DNA of 7,317 bases from Pseudomonadota bacterium (GTDB lineage: Bacteria; Pseudomonadota; Alphaproteobacteria; Rhizobiales; Segnochrobactraceae): positions 1 through 7,317 of the forward strand of contig JAEZMP010000491.1 in assembly GCA_023442215.1 (NCBI GenBank), in the 5' to 3' direction. This document shows positions 1-7,317 of this stretch, piece by piece. Numbering within the stretch: the stretch's first letter is position 1; each line of letters opens with the position of its first letter. A program made the position numbers and the translations under genes. The notes under the pieces were generated by a model. The model searched no databases and had not been told where the DNA came from. It saw nothing but the letters and a program-made list of their open reading frames with translations.

Positions 1-503
1 ACGATACGGTCGAAGATTCCCGCGAGCAGGTCGCGAAAGCGGGCGTCCTCGCCGCCGAGCGCGACGACGATGTCGGCCCAGCCTGACCGCTTCCCCGGCG
101 GATCGGTCAGAAGATCCGTCGCCGGCCCGGCTTCGGCGACACCAGGCCTGTCGAGCGGAAGCCGCAGCACCCGCGTATGATCGAACGGCGCGAAACCCCT
201 GGGCCGCAGTTCCGCCTCGACTGCGGGCGGCATCAGCGGCGTCCATCGCGCGAGGGGCGGCGCACCGAGCCGCTCGCAATGACCGAACATCGCCGCGAGC
301 CGCTCGGCGACGCGGGCATCGTCGGCCGGATCGAGCACCGAAAGCGCATTCGCCCGCTTGGAGGGGTGACCCGGCGTGAGACGCAGCATCCATGCGCCGT
401 CGACGACCAGATGGCGCGACGGCCAGGAATTGATCGTCGCGTCTTCGAGCCGGCGCACGAGGGCCGGATCGATCGCGGCGGATGCCGGCGCACTTCCGTC
501 CAT
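1..503 (-). CDS. GNAT-family N-acetyltransferase, N-terminal part (runs off left edge)
   Basis: An open minus-strand frame starts at ATG 501-503 and continues without a stop to the window edge, giving 167 residues of an incomplete protein. Residues 17-52 (RRLEDATINSWPS..., then VVDGAWMLRL, then KRANAL) match the N-terminal signature I know from a group of alphaproteobacterial GNAT acetyltransferases often encoded beside argJ. Their acetyl-CoA-binding motif lies in the C-terminal half, which is outside the window, so the catalytic site cannot be checked and the substrate is unknown. The start is supported by GGAGG (510-514) six bases upstream. The gene follows argJ after a 59-bp spacer on the same strand, so co-transcription is likely, although a strong hairpin lies in that spacer. 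In related genomes a MutT-type hydrolase often follows; that is from memory. Composition matches the neighbours. Confidence 0.8.
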   Translation of the reverse strand, partial: MDGSAPASAAIDPALVRRLEDATINSWPSRHLVVDGAWMLRLTPGHPSKRANALSVLDPADDARVAERLAAMFGHCERLGAPPLARWTPLMPPAVEAELRPRGFAPFDHTRVLRLPLDRPGVAEAGPATDLLTDPPGKRSGWADIVVALGGEDARFRDLLAGIFDRI

Positions 504-509
504 CGTCGC

Positions 510-514
510 CCTCC
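510..514 (-). promoter_or_regulatory. Ribosome binding site of the GNAT gene
   Basis: On the minus strand GGAGG stands six bases before the ATG at 503. It fixes the start of the GNAT-family gene, which otherwise has only a partial sequence to support it. Confidence 0.7.
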
Positions 515-523
515 GACTGCCGC

Positions 524-554
524 GGACGCCCGCCGGCCACGCCGGCGCGCGTCC
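524..554 (-). other. Strong hairpin in the argJ-GNAT spacer
   Basis: The 31-base segment folds into a 14-position stem with a single G-G mismatch and a three-base loop. The outer arms are GGACGC and GCGTCC, and the inner arms are two copies of GCCGGC around GTG (minus strand). It begins 8 bases after the argJ stop and ends 20 bases before the GNAT start. No T-run follows, so it is not a standard intrinsic terminator. It may protect the 3' end of the argJ message, set relative expression of the two genes, or help Rho-dependent termination. The pairing is read directly; the role is inferred. Confidence 0.55.
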
Positions 555-562
555 TGCAGGGT

Positions 563-1801
563 TCAGCTGCGATAGTCGCCGTTGATGGCGACATATTCCT
601 TGGTGAGATCGCAGGTCCACACCGTCGCCTTGCCGCGACCGAGGCCGAGGTCGACGCGGATGGCGATCTCCGGGCGCTTCATCACCGCGGAGGCGGCCTC
701 CTCCGAATAGTCCGGATCGCGGGCGCCGTCGACGGCGACGCGCACGTCGCCGAACCAGATCGCGAGCCGGTCTCGCTCCGCCGGTTCGCCGGCCTTGCCG
801 ACCGCCATCACGATGCGGCCCCAGTTGGCATCCTCGCCGGCGCAGGCGGTCTTCACCAGCGGCGAGTTGGCGATGGAGAACGCGATCTTCTTGGCCGACT
901 TCGCCGAGGTCGCGCCCTCGACCGTCACCGCCACGAACTTCGTCAGTCCCTCGCCGTCCTTCGCCACGAGGTGGGCGAGTTCGAGCGAAAGCGACGTGAG
1001 CGCGCGCCGGAAGCCGGCCAGGCGACGGTCGGTCGCCGCGGTGATCGGGGCGATCGGCGCCTTGCCGGTCGCGAACATCAGCAGCGTGTCGGAGGTAGAG
1101 GTATCGCCGTCGATGGTGATGGCGTTGAACGAGCCGTCCGCCGCCCGCGCGATCAGCGACTGCAGCACCGGCGCGGCGATCGGAGCGTCGGTCGCAATGA
1201 ACGACAGCATGGTCGCCATGTTCGGGGCGATCATGCCCGCGCCCTTGGCGATGCCGTTGATCGTGATCGTCTCGCCGTCGATCTTCAGCGTGCGGCTGGC
1301 GACCTTGGGGAAGGTATCCGTGGTCATGATCGCACGGGCGGCATCGATCCACGGACCGGGGGCGACGCGCGCGGCGGTATCGGACAGCACGGCGGAGAAC
1401 TTGGCGGGATCGAGCGGTTCGCCGATCACGCCCGTGGAGGCGAGGAACACCTCCTCCGGCGCGCACCCGACCACGGCCGCGGCCGCCTCGGCGGAAAGCT
1501 GCACCGTCTCGCGGCCCTTGAGGCCGGTGAAGGCGTTGGCGTTGCCTGAATTCACCAGAAGCGCGCGCGCCTTGCCGGCCGGCAGGTTGGCCCGGCACCA
1601 TTCCACCGGCGCAGACGGGCAGCGCGTGGTGGTGAGCACGCCGGCGACCGTGGTGCCGGGATCGAACACCGCGAACAGCACGTCGGTGCGGCCGCGATAT
1701 TTGATGCCCGCCTCGGCGGTGGCGAAGCGCATGCCGGCGACCGGCGGAACGTCCGGGAAGACGGACGGGGCGAAGGGAGAGATGTGGGCGCTAACGGCCA
1801 T
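563..1801 (-). CDS. argJ: ArgJ, glutamate N-acetyltransferase / ornithine acetyltransferase
   Basis: ArgJ moves the acetyl group from N2-acetylornithine to glutamate, giving ornithine and N-acetylglutamate in the cyclic arginine pathway in the cytoplasm. Some members also use acetyl-CoA; the sequence alone does not decide this. The product is 412 residues, the usual family length. Visible signatures are NSGNANA (84-90), STGVIGEPL (122-130, the oxyanion-hole region), TTDTFPK (160-166) and the self-cleavage site PNMATML with the cut expected between A196 and T197, T197 being the catalytic nucleophile of the new beta chain. The C-terminus ends YVAINGDYRS, as expected. I chose ATG 1799-1801 because GGAGG (1807-1811) lies five bases upstream and the protein start fits the family; a frame-open extension to 1876 lacks support. 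It is followed by the GNAT gene and preceded, 104 bp away, by the DUF1737 gene. Nothing appears damaged. Confidence 0.97.
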   Translation of the reverse strand: MAVSAHISPFAPSVFPDVPPVAGMRFATAEAGIKYRGRTDVLFAVFDPGTTVAGVLTTTRCPSAPVEWCRANLPAGKARALLVNSGNANAFTGLKGRETVQLSAEAAAAVVGCAPEEVFLASTGVIGEPLDPAKFSAVLSDTAARVAPGPWIDAARAIMTTDTFPKVASRTLKIDGETITINGIAKGAGMIAPNMATMLSFIATDAPIAAPVLQSLIARAADGSFNAITIDGDTSTSDTLLMFATGKAPIAPITAATDRRLAGFRRALTSLSLELAHLVAKDGEGLTKFVAVTVEGATSAKSAKKIAFSIANSPLVKTACAGEDANWGRIVMAVGKAGEPAERDRLAIWFGDVRVAVDGARDPDYSEEAASAVMKRPEIAIRVDLGLGRGKATVWTCDLTKEYVAINGDYRS

Positions 1802-1806
1802 GTGAG

Positions 1807-1811
1807 CCTCC
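1807..1811 (-). promoter_or_regulatory. Ribosome binding site of argJ
   Basis: GGAGG on the minus strand, five bases before ATG 1801. It decides between this start and the longer in-frame reading that would begin at 1876. Confidence 0.75.
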
Positions 1812-1877
1812 GGCGGGACGGCTCCCGTTTGCCCCAAGGCCGGCGCGTTCGCAAGCCCCGTCCGCGCCGCAGGCAAC

Positions 1878-1902
1878 GGGATGAAAAGGCCGGTCTTTTC
1901 CC
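1878..1902 (-). terminator. Possible weak terminator after the DUF1737 gene
   Basis: Arms GAAAAG (1883-1888) and CTTTTC (1895-1900) enclose a six-base loop. With a two-base bulge the stem gains two further G-C pairs from GG 1879-1880 and CC 1901-1902. In the minus direction it starts 3 bases after the DUF1737 stop, and its 3' arm supplies the only T-run (CTTTTC). The stem is short for an intrinsic terminator, so it may be a weak or partial one between the small genes and argJ. The stem is nearly symmetric and could act on either strand. Confidence 0.4.
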
Positions 1903-1905
1903 GGC

Positions 1906-2112
1906 TCAGTAGTCCGAGAGCGTGATGTCGTCGCTGTAATCCACGCCCTCGACCTCCTTCACAATCGCCTGGCCGCAGATCACGCGGCCCTTGGCGGCGT
2001 CGAAGGTCAGTGAAGGCGAGCCCTGGAGTTCCCAGCCCTTGTTCAGCGCAGCGCTGACGCGCTTGCAGAAGCTGGCGTCGTCGGGGCCTGTCAGAAAACG
2101 ATAGAGGCGCAT
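1906..2112 (-). CDS. DUF1737 domain-containing small protein
   Basis: A 68-residue protein that is almost wholly one DUF1737 domain (Pfam PF08410 as I recall). The recognisable order is LYRFLTGPDD (3-12), FCKRV (15-19), ALNKGWELQGSP (22-33), F37, ICGQA(I/V)VKEVE (45-55) and an acidic tail with YSDDITL (59-65). No signal peptide or membrane segment is visible, so it should be cytoplasmic. Its function is unknown; I do not assign one. The start at ATG 2110-2112 is chosen because homology begins at that methionine. A GTG 69 bases upstream is in frame but adds 23 residues without family resemblance. No clear Shine-Dalgarno sequence precedes either start. It lies 90 bp after the YCII gene and 104 bp before argJ, all on the same strand. 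Confidence 0.85.
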   Translation of the reverse strand: MRLYRFLTGPDDASFCKRVSAALNKGWELQGSPSLTFDAAKGRVICGQAIVKEVEGVDYSDDITLSDY

Positions 2113-2143
2113 GGCGGTCTCGAATGCGGTCGCTGGATCATGT

Positions 2144-2174
2144 CTGCCGCCGATCGGAGGCGTTCCGACCGCAG
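2144..2174 (-). other. Hairpin in the YCII-DUF1737 spacer
   Basis: On the minus strand GGTCGGA and TCCGATC (2164-2170 and 2152-2158) pair with one G-T wobble around a five-base loop, and CTGC/GCAG arms just outside can extend the stem across a four-base bulge. It sits about 28 bases past the YCII stop and 31 bases before the DUF1737 start. No T-run follows. It may only be a by-product of high GC content. Confidence 0.3.
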
Positions 2175-2202
2175 GGCGCACAACGTAAGGCGGGCGGGTG
2201 GC

Positions 2203-2493
2203 TCAACCGTCGAGAAGCGCTGCGAGGCCTTCCGCCGCGCGCGTCGGCGCGAAGGCGACGATCTCCACCTCGACCAGATCGAACTGCAGGAAGGGATCGG
2301 ACGCAAGGATGTCCCGAAGGTCCGCTTCGCTCGCGGCACGGGCGAAGATCACCCCGCCTGTCCGCGGCACCTTGCGGCCCGACAGCACGAAGGTGCCGTC
2401 GGCGAAGCCCCGGTCGACGAAGGCCATGTGCGCCGCCAGGTGCGGCTCGATCTCCGCGAAGGCGACCTTGTAGGTCAGGATGACGAGGAACAT
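2203..2493 (-). CDS. YCII-family (YciI-like) protein
   Basis: A 96-residue cytoplasmic protein with the compact ferredoxin-like YCII fold expected (Pfam PF03795). It opens with the beta strand MFLVILTYK, followed by the conserved histidines H18 and H22 in EPHLAAHMAFVDRG, then GTFVLSGRK (33-41), GGVIFARAASEADLRDIL (46-63) and the family signature SDPF (65-68), and closes with the strand VEVEIVAF (74-81). The H22 and D66 positions correspond to the His/Asp pair thought to form the putative active site of this family. The substrate is unknown; relatives include dechlorinating and stress-linked members, so no reaction is assigned. ATG 2491-2493 is chosen by homology. A longer in-frame start at 2547 would read through the upstream terminator and is rejected. 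No Shine-Dalgarno motif is visible. It is followed by DUF1737 after 90 bp. Confidence 0.87.
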   Translation of the reverse strand: MFLVILTYKVAFAEIEPHLAAHMAFVDRGFADGTFVLSGRKVPRTGGVIFARAASEADLRDILASDPFLQFDLVEVEIVAFAPTRAAEGLAALLDG

Positions 2494-2505
2494 CGGAGCC
2501 GGCCG

Positions 2506-2545
2506 CCAAAGCAAAGGCCCGCGACGGGATGTCCCGCCGCGGGCC
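2506..2545 (-). terminator. Rho-independent terminator of the peptidylprolyl isomerase gene
   Basis: On the minus strand, 6 bases past the isomerase stop, GGCCCGCG and CGCGGGCC arms (2516-2523 and 2538-2545) form an 8-bp stem. One mismatched pair follows, then an inner CGGG/CCCG stem with a four-base loop. The 3' side runs straight into TTTGCTTT (2515-2508). The stop is doubled (TGA TGA, 2549-2554). Stem strength, position and T-rich tail together make this the clearest terminator in the window. Confidence 0.82.
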
Positions 2546-2551
2546 AAATCA

Positions 2552-3475
2552 TCACTGCGCCGGGGTCGCCGGAGCGGCCGGGGCGGCCGGCGGCTTCGCG
2601 CTGGCGTCGATGATGTCGATCTTGGCGTTCTTCTTGAGATCGGCGAGCACGGTCTCGAACTTCTCGCGCAGGAGCAGTTCGTGGATCTGGCCCTTCACCT
2701 CGTCGAACGAGGGCGGCGCCTTCTCGCGCTTGTCCTCGACCTTGATCACGTGCCAGCCGAACTCGGTCTCCACCGGCTGGTCGGTGATCTTGCCGACCTG
2801 CAGCGCGACGGCCGCCTGCTCGAACGGCTTCACCATCTGGCCCTCGACGAAGTAGCCGAGGTCGCCGCCCTGCTTGCCCGAACCGGTGTCGACCGACTTC
2901 TCCTTCGCGAGGGTCGCGAAGTCGGCGCCCTTCTTCAGCTCCTTGATGATCTCCTCGGCCTCGGCCTTGGTCTTCACCAGGATGTGGCGGGCGTGGATCT
3001 CCTGCTGCTTCGGCAGCTTGGCGATCTCGGCGTCGTAACGCGCCTTCACCTCGGCGTCGGTCACCGAGTTGGAGACGTCCTCGCTGATGTAGGCGTTGCG
3101 AAGCGCGCGGGTGCGCAGGTAGTCGATCCGCTGCTGGAAGGCATCGGTCTTGTCGATGCCGGCCTTCTGGCCCGCCTGGGCGATCAGTTGCATGTCGATC
3201 AGGACGTCGGTCAGCACGTGACGGCGATCGGCCTCGGGAACGCGCGACAGCTGGTCGGCGAAGTCCTCGGAGACGAAGCCGAGGTCGGCCTCGGTGATCT
3301 TGGCACCGTTGACGGTGGCGACCACCGTGTCCGGGCTCTTCTTCTCGGCGGCGGCAGCGGGAGCCGGCGTCTCGGACTGGGCGAGCGCGGGAACTGCGGC
3401 GCCGAGAGTCGTCGTCACGAGCAGTGCGGCCGCCATCGAACGGACGGCATCACGGAAGGAGGGGGTGAAGGACAT
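2552..3475 (-). CDS. Exported parvulin-type peptidylprolyl cis-trans isomerase
   Basis: A 307-residue folding factor that should act in the cell envelope, catalysing isomerisation of Xaa-Pro bonds in exported proteins. Residues 1-32 form a Sec signal peptide: basic residues R8 and R12, a hydrophobic stretch AAALLVTTTLGAA, and an Ala-x-Ala cleavage site ending PALA before Q33. A low-complexity Ala/Pro linker (35-43) leads to a SurA_N-like chaperone region (about 48-150). The parvulin (rotamase) domain spans about 155-250, with EIHARHILVKT (159-169), GGDLGYF (203-209), MVKPFEQA (214-221) and FGWHVIKVED (239-248). The tail is Ala/Pro-rich. ATG 3473-3475 has GGAG nine bases upstream (3485-3488), and the signal peptide begins naturally there; the frame stays open to 3577 without support. 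It is divergent from secA. It resembles PrsA/PpiC/SurA-type proteins, but no C-terminal membrane anchor or lipobox is seen. Confidence 0.93.
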   Translation of the reverse strand: MSFTPSFRDAVRSMAAALLVTTTLGAAVPALAQSETPAPAAAAEKKSPDTVVATVNGAKITEADLGFVSEDFADQLSRVPEADRRHVLTDVLIDMQLIAQAGQKAGIDKTDAFQQRIDYLRTRALRNAYISEDVSNSVTDAEVKARYDAEIAKLPKQQEIHARHILVKTKAEAEEIIKELKKGADFATLAKEKSVDTGSGKQGGDLGYFVEGQMVKPFEQAAVALQVGKITDQPVETEFGWHVIKVEDKREKAPPSFDEVKGQIHELLLREKFETVLADLKKNAKIDIIDASAKPPAAPAAPATPAQ

Positions 3476-3484
3476 GAGTTCCGG

Positions 3485-3508
3485 CTCCACAGGGCGGCGT
3501 CGCCGCCC
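3485..3508 (-). promoter_or_regulatory. Isomerase ribosome site with adjoining hairpin
   Basis: On the minus strand the arms GGGCGGC and GCCGCCC (3492-3508, three-base loop) end three bases before GGAG (3485-3488), which serves ATG 3475. The close packing of a stable stem against the ribosome site could limit or time translation of the isomerase. The pairing is read directly; the effect is inferred. Confidence 0.4.
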
Positions 3509-3650
3509 GCCGTTGATTGGACGGGCAAGACGCCCGCTTCGGTTTTTCCGCGGTACGGAGCGCCGAGAACAGCGCACCGCCGCAAGAAGGCTTCCATCGA
3601 CGCCGGATCGCCCGATCCCGCCCCGCCGATCGCCCGCTCCAGGGCTTTGA

Positions 3651-3671
3651 GGCCGGGCGTTGCACCCGGCC
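3651..3671. other. Seven-bp GC hairpin in the divergent region
   Basis: GGCCGGG (3651-3657) and CCCGGCC (3665-3671) pair perfectly around a seven-base loop. No T-run follows on either strand, so it is not a standard terminator. It would fall in the isomerase leader if transcription begins further upstream. It may be chance in DNA this rich in G and C. Confidence 0.3.
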
Positions 3672-4011
3672 GGACCGGCCCCTGAAGCCTTGGCGCGGGC
3701 AGGATTTCCACCCGACTTCGGCGAAATCTGGACGTTTCCGTGCCGACGACGTTACAATTCGGCAATGTTTCCGCCGGCACTCCGGGGGTCCGGCGGGCGG
3801 CGGGGAGCCGTCGCGCCGGCGATCTCCGCGCCTGCGGTCCGTCGGAACGCGCATCGCGGCCGCATCTCCCGCGCGAACCCGGCCGTTCTCCCCTGCTGCG
3901 AGCCCGATTTCCCGCCGCCGGCGCCGTGCCGTCATCACGCAGAACACGCCGCGGCGGCCCTGTCGGGCCCCCGGTGCCGGGTGCGCGCGCACTTTGTCCG
4001 AAAGCCGCAGC

Positions 4012-4040
4012 GTTGACAACCACGGACCCCGTTCTTATGT
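4012..4040 (+). promoter_or_regulatory. Candidate sigma-70-type promoter for secA
   Basis: GTTGAC (4012-4017, part of a perfect TTGACA at 4013-4018) is followed by 17 bases and TTATGT (4035-4040). Against the alphaproteobacterial housekeeping consensus CTTGAC-N17-CTATAT this is five of six and four of six matches at the exact consensus spacing. Transcription would begin near 4047 and leave a leader of about 224 bases before secA. No other feature on the plus strand needs this promoter. The match is seen; activity is inferred. Confidence 0.5.
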
Positions 4041-4152
4041 CTCGCGGCGGGCCGGACCGTGCGCGAGCGCGGCTGCGATGGCGTGCGTCCGCCCGGGTGC
4101 CGACCATCCGATCCTCGGCCGGCCGCCTTCTCGCCCCAGTTGCCGTCTTCAA

Positions 4153-4173
4153 GATCATAATGACGTCATGATC
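4153..4173. promoter_or_regulatory. AT-rich inverted repeat in the secA leader
   Basis: GATCAT (4153-4158) and ATGATC (4168-4173) are perfect inverted arms nine bases apart. Inside and overlapping them lies the perfect 10-base palindrome ATGACGTCAT (4160-4169). The site is about 97 bases before the secA start and stands out as an AT-rich island. It could be an operator for a dimeric regulator or a small RNA hairpin. CATAAT (4156-4161) also resembles a -10 box, but no -35 box stands at a suitable distance. No known regulator is assigned. Confidence 0.35.
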
Positions 4174-4256
4174 GAAGCGGCATTCGGGGCAACGGCAACC
4201 CGCCGCAGGGATCGCAAACCGGAGACGGGCGGCGAGCCCTCCTCGATCTGTTCCGA

Positions 4257-4260
4257 GAGG
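4257..4260 (+). promoter_or_regulatory. Ribosome binding site of secA
   Basis: GAGG, within GAGAGGAAAG, lies ten bases before ATG 4271. An in-frame TTG at 4265 would add only two residues and would sit too close to this site, so ATG 4271 is preferred. Confidence 0.55.
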
Positions 4261-4270
4261 AAAGTTGCAC

Positions 4271-7042
<2,772 letters not shown>

Positions 7043-7065
7043 CCGCGCGCCGGACCGGCGCCCTC

Positions 7066-7089
7066 CCGCCGGACGGATGCGTCCGGCGG
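7066..7089 (+). terminator. Stem-loop after secA, possible terminator
   Basis: CCGCCGGACG (7066-7075) and CGTCCGGCGG (7080-7089) form a perfect 10-bp stem with a GATG loop, 23 bases after the secA stop. No T-run follows (the next bases are ACGGAAAG), so it may act as a 3' stabiliser or with Rho rather than as a classical intrinsic terminator. Confidence 0.5.
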
Positions 7090-7219
7090 ACGGAAAGTGC
7101 TGTGCGGCACTGGAAAATACGCGCGCGACGCCACACGTGAGCGATACGCCAATTTCGGGCGAAACGCCTCAGGCCGCCGGCGCAGGCGCGGCCCGTTCTC
7201 CGGACCGGTAGCCCGCCAC

Positions 7220-7317
7220 ATGGCAGAACCGCCGCGCTCGATCCTCCTTCTCGCCAATCCGAAAAGCGGACGGGCGGCGCAGGGCCTCGATTCGGCCCTC
7301 ACCGCTTTCGACAATGC
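7220..7317 (+). CDS. Probable diacylglycerol kinase family (YegS-like) lipid kinase, N-terminus only
   Basis: The frame from ATG 7220 stays open to the right edge, giving 32 complete residues plus a partial codon. It reads MAEPPRSILLLANPKSGR and then AAQGLDSALTAF. A beta strand followed by NPKSGR near the N-terminus is the opening nucleotide-binding motif of the DAGK catalytic domain (PF00781), found in lipid kinases of the YegS/BmrU type that phosphorylate diacylglycerol or related lipids. The catalytic GGDGT motif would lie further downstream, outside the window, so the family call rests on one short motif. The start has no clear Shine-Dalgarno sequence (only GGTAG about ten bases upstream). 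It follows secA by 177 bp on the same strand with a stem-loop between, so an independent transcript is likely. Confidence 0.6.
   Translation, partial: MAEPPRSILLLANPKSGRAAQGLDSALTAFDN

Larger units (their letters stand above)
3476..4270. other. Non-coding divergent region between the isomerase gene and secA
   Basis: About 795 bp separate the two divergent start codons. Several frames are open across it, but their translations are Arg/Pro/Ala-rich, lack any recognisable domain and contain no good ribosome site, which is what random GC-rich DNA gives. I see no tRNA, rRNA or known riboswitch. What it does hold is a secA promoter candidate (4012-4040), an AT-rich inverted repeat (4153-4173), a stem-loop close to the isomerase ribosome site (3492-3508), and another 7-bp stem at 3651-3671. 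I found no convincing housekeeping promoter for the isomerase on the minus strand. A short AT-richer patch at about 3748-3770 is the only candidate area. Confidence 0.6.

Noticed and set aside
482..1805. Long plus-strand open frames opposite argJ (355 and 336 codons)
   Set aside because: Both are antisense shadows of argJ. They have no recognisable domain or ribosome site, and argJ motifs are intact on the other strand.
2113..2181. Longer GTG-started version of the DUF1737 protein
   Set aside because: The 23 extra residues do not resemble the family and no ribosome site stands before the GTG.
3521..3557. CGGGC/GCCCG stem followed by TTTTT on the plus strand
   Set aside because: The T-run starts several bases after a five-bp stem, and no plus-strand gene precedes it, so it does not serve as a terminator for anything seen.
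2480..3685. Plus-strand open frame of 401 codons opposite the isomerase
   Set aside because: Its translation is a low-complexity Leu/Gly/Asp/Val mixture mirroring the isomerase codons and ending in Arg/Pro-rich noise.
7137..7211. Short GTG-started plus-strand frame after secA
   Set aside because: It ends at TAG after 24 codons, has no ribosome site and is out of frame with the downstream kinase-like gene.

Overview
The window is very GC-rich, has codons mostly ending in G or C, and carries one fully readable strand per gene with no sign of mobile DNA. Gene content and order (secA divergent from a secreted parvulin-type peptidylprolyl isomerase, followed by argJ and a GNAT acetyltransferase), together with the protein sequences, point to an alphaproteobacterium, most likely of the Hyphomicrobiales (Rhizobiales). 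This placement is inferred from remembered family sequences and gene order; no search was run.

Layout. On the minus strand, read from right to left: a 307-residue exported parvulin isomerase (2552-3475), a strong intrinsic terminator (2516-2545), a 96-residue YCII-family protein (2203-2493), a 68-residue DUF1737 protein (1906-2112), argJ (563-1801), and the N-terminal 167 residues of a GNAT-family acetyltransferase that runs off the left edge (1-503). On the plus strand: a non-coding gap of about 795 bp (3476-4270) holding a good housekeeping promoter candidate and an AT-rich inverted repeat, then complete secA (4271-7042), a GC-rich stem-loop, and the first 33 codons of a probable YegS/diacylglycerol-kinase-family lipid kinase (7220 to the edge).

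How it works together. SecA is the ATPase motor that pushes unfolded proteins through SecYEG, and the divergent isomerase is an exported folding factor with a Sec-type signal peptide, so the centre of the window is an export-and-folding pair. ArgJ belongs to the cyclic arginine pathway. The YCII and DUF1737 proteins have no assigned role here. They sit between the isomerase and argJ, which are usually closer neighbours in this group as I recall it.

No wholly new system is evident. The points most worth a second look are the two small genes placed behind a terminator with no room for an ordinary promoter, the long secA leader with its promoter and inverted repeat, a 19-residue insertion in the second nucleotide-binding domain of SecA, and several strong intercistronic hairpins.
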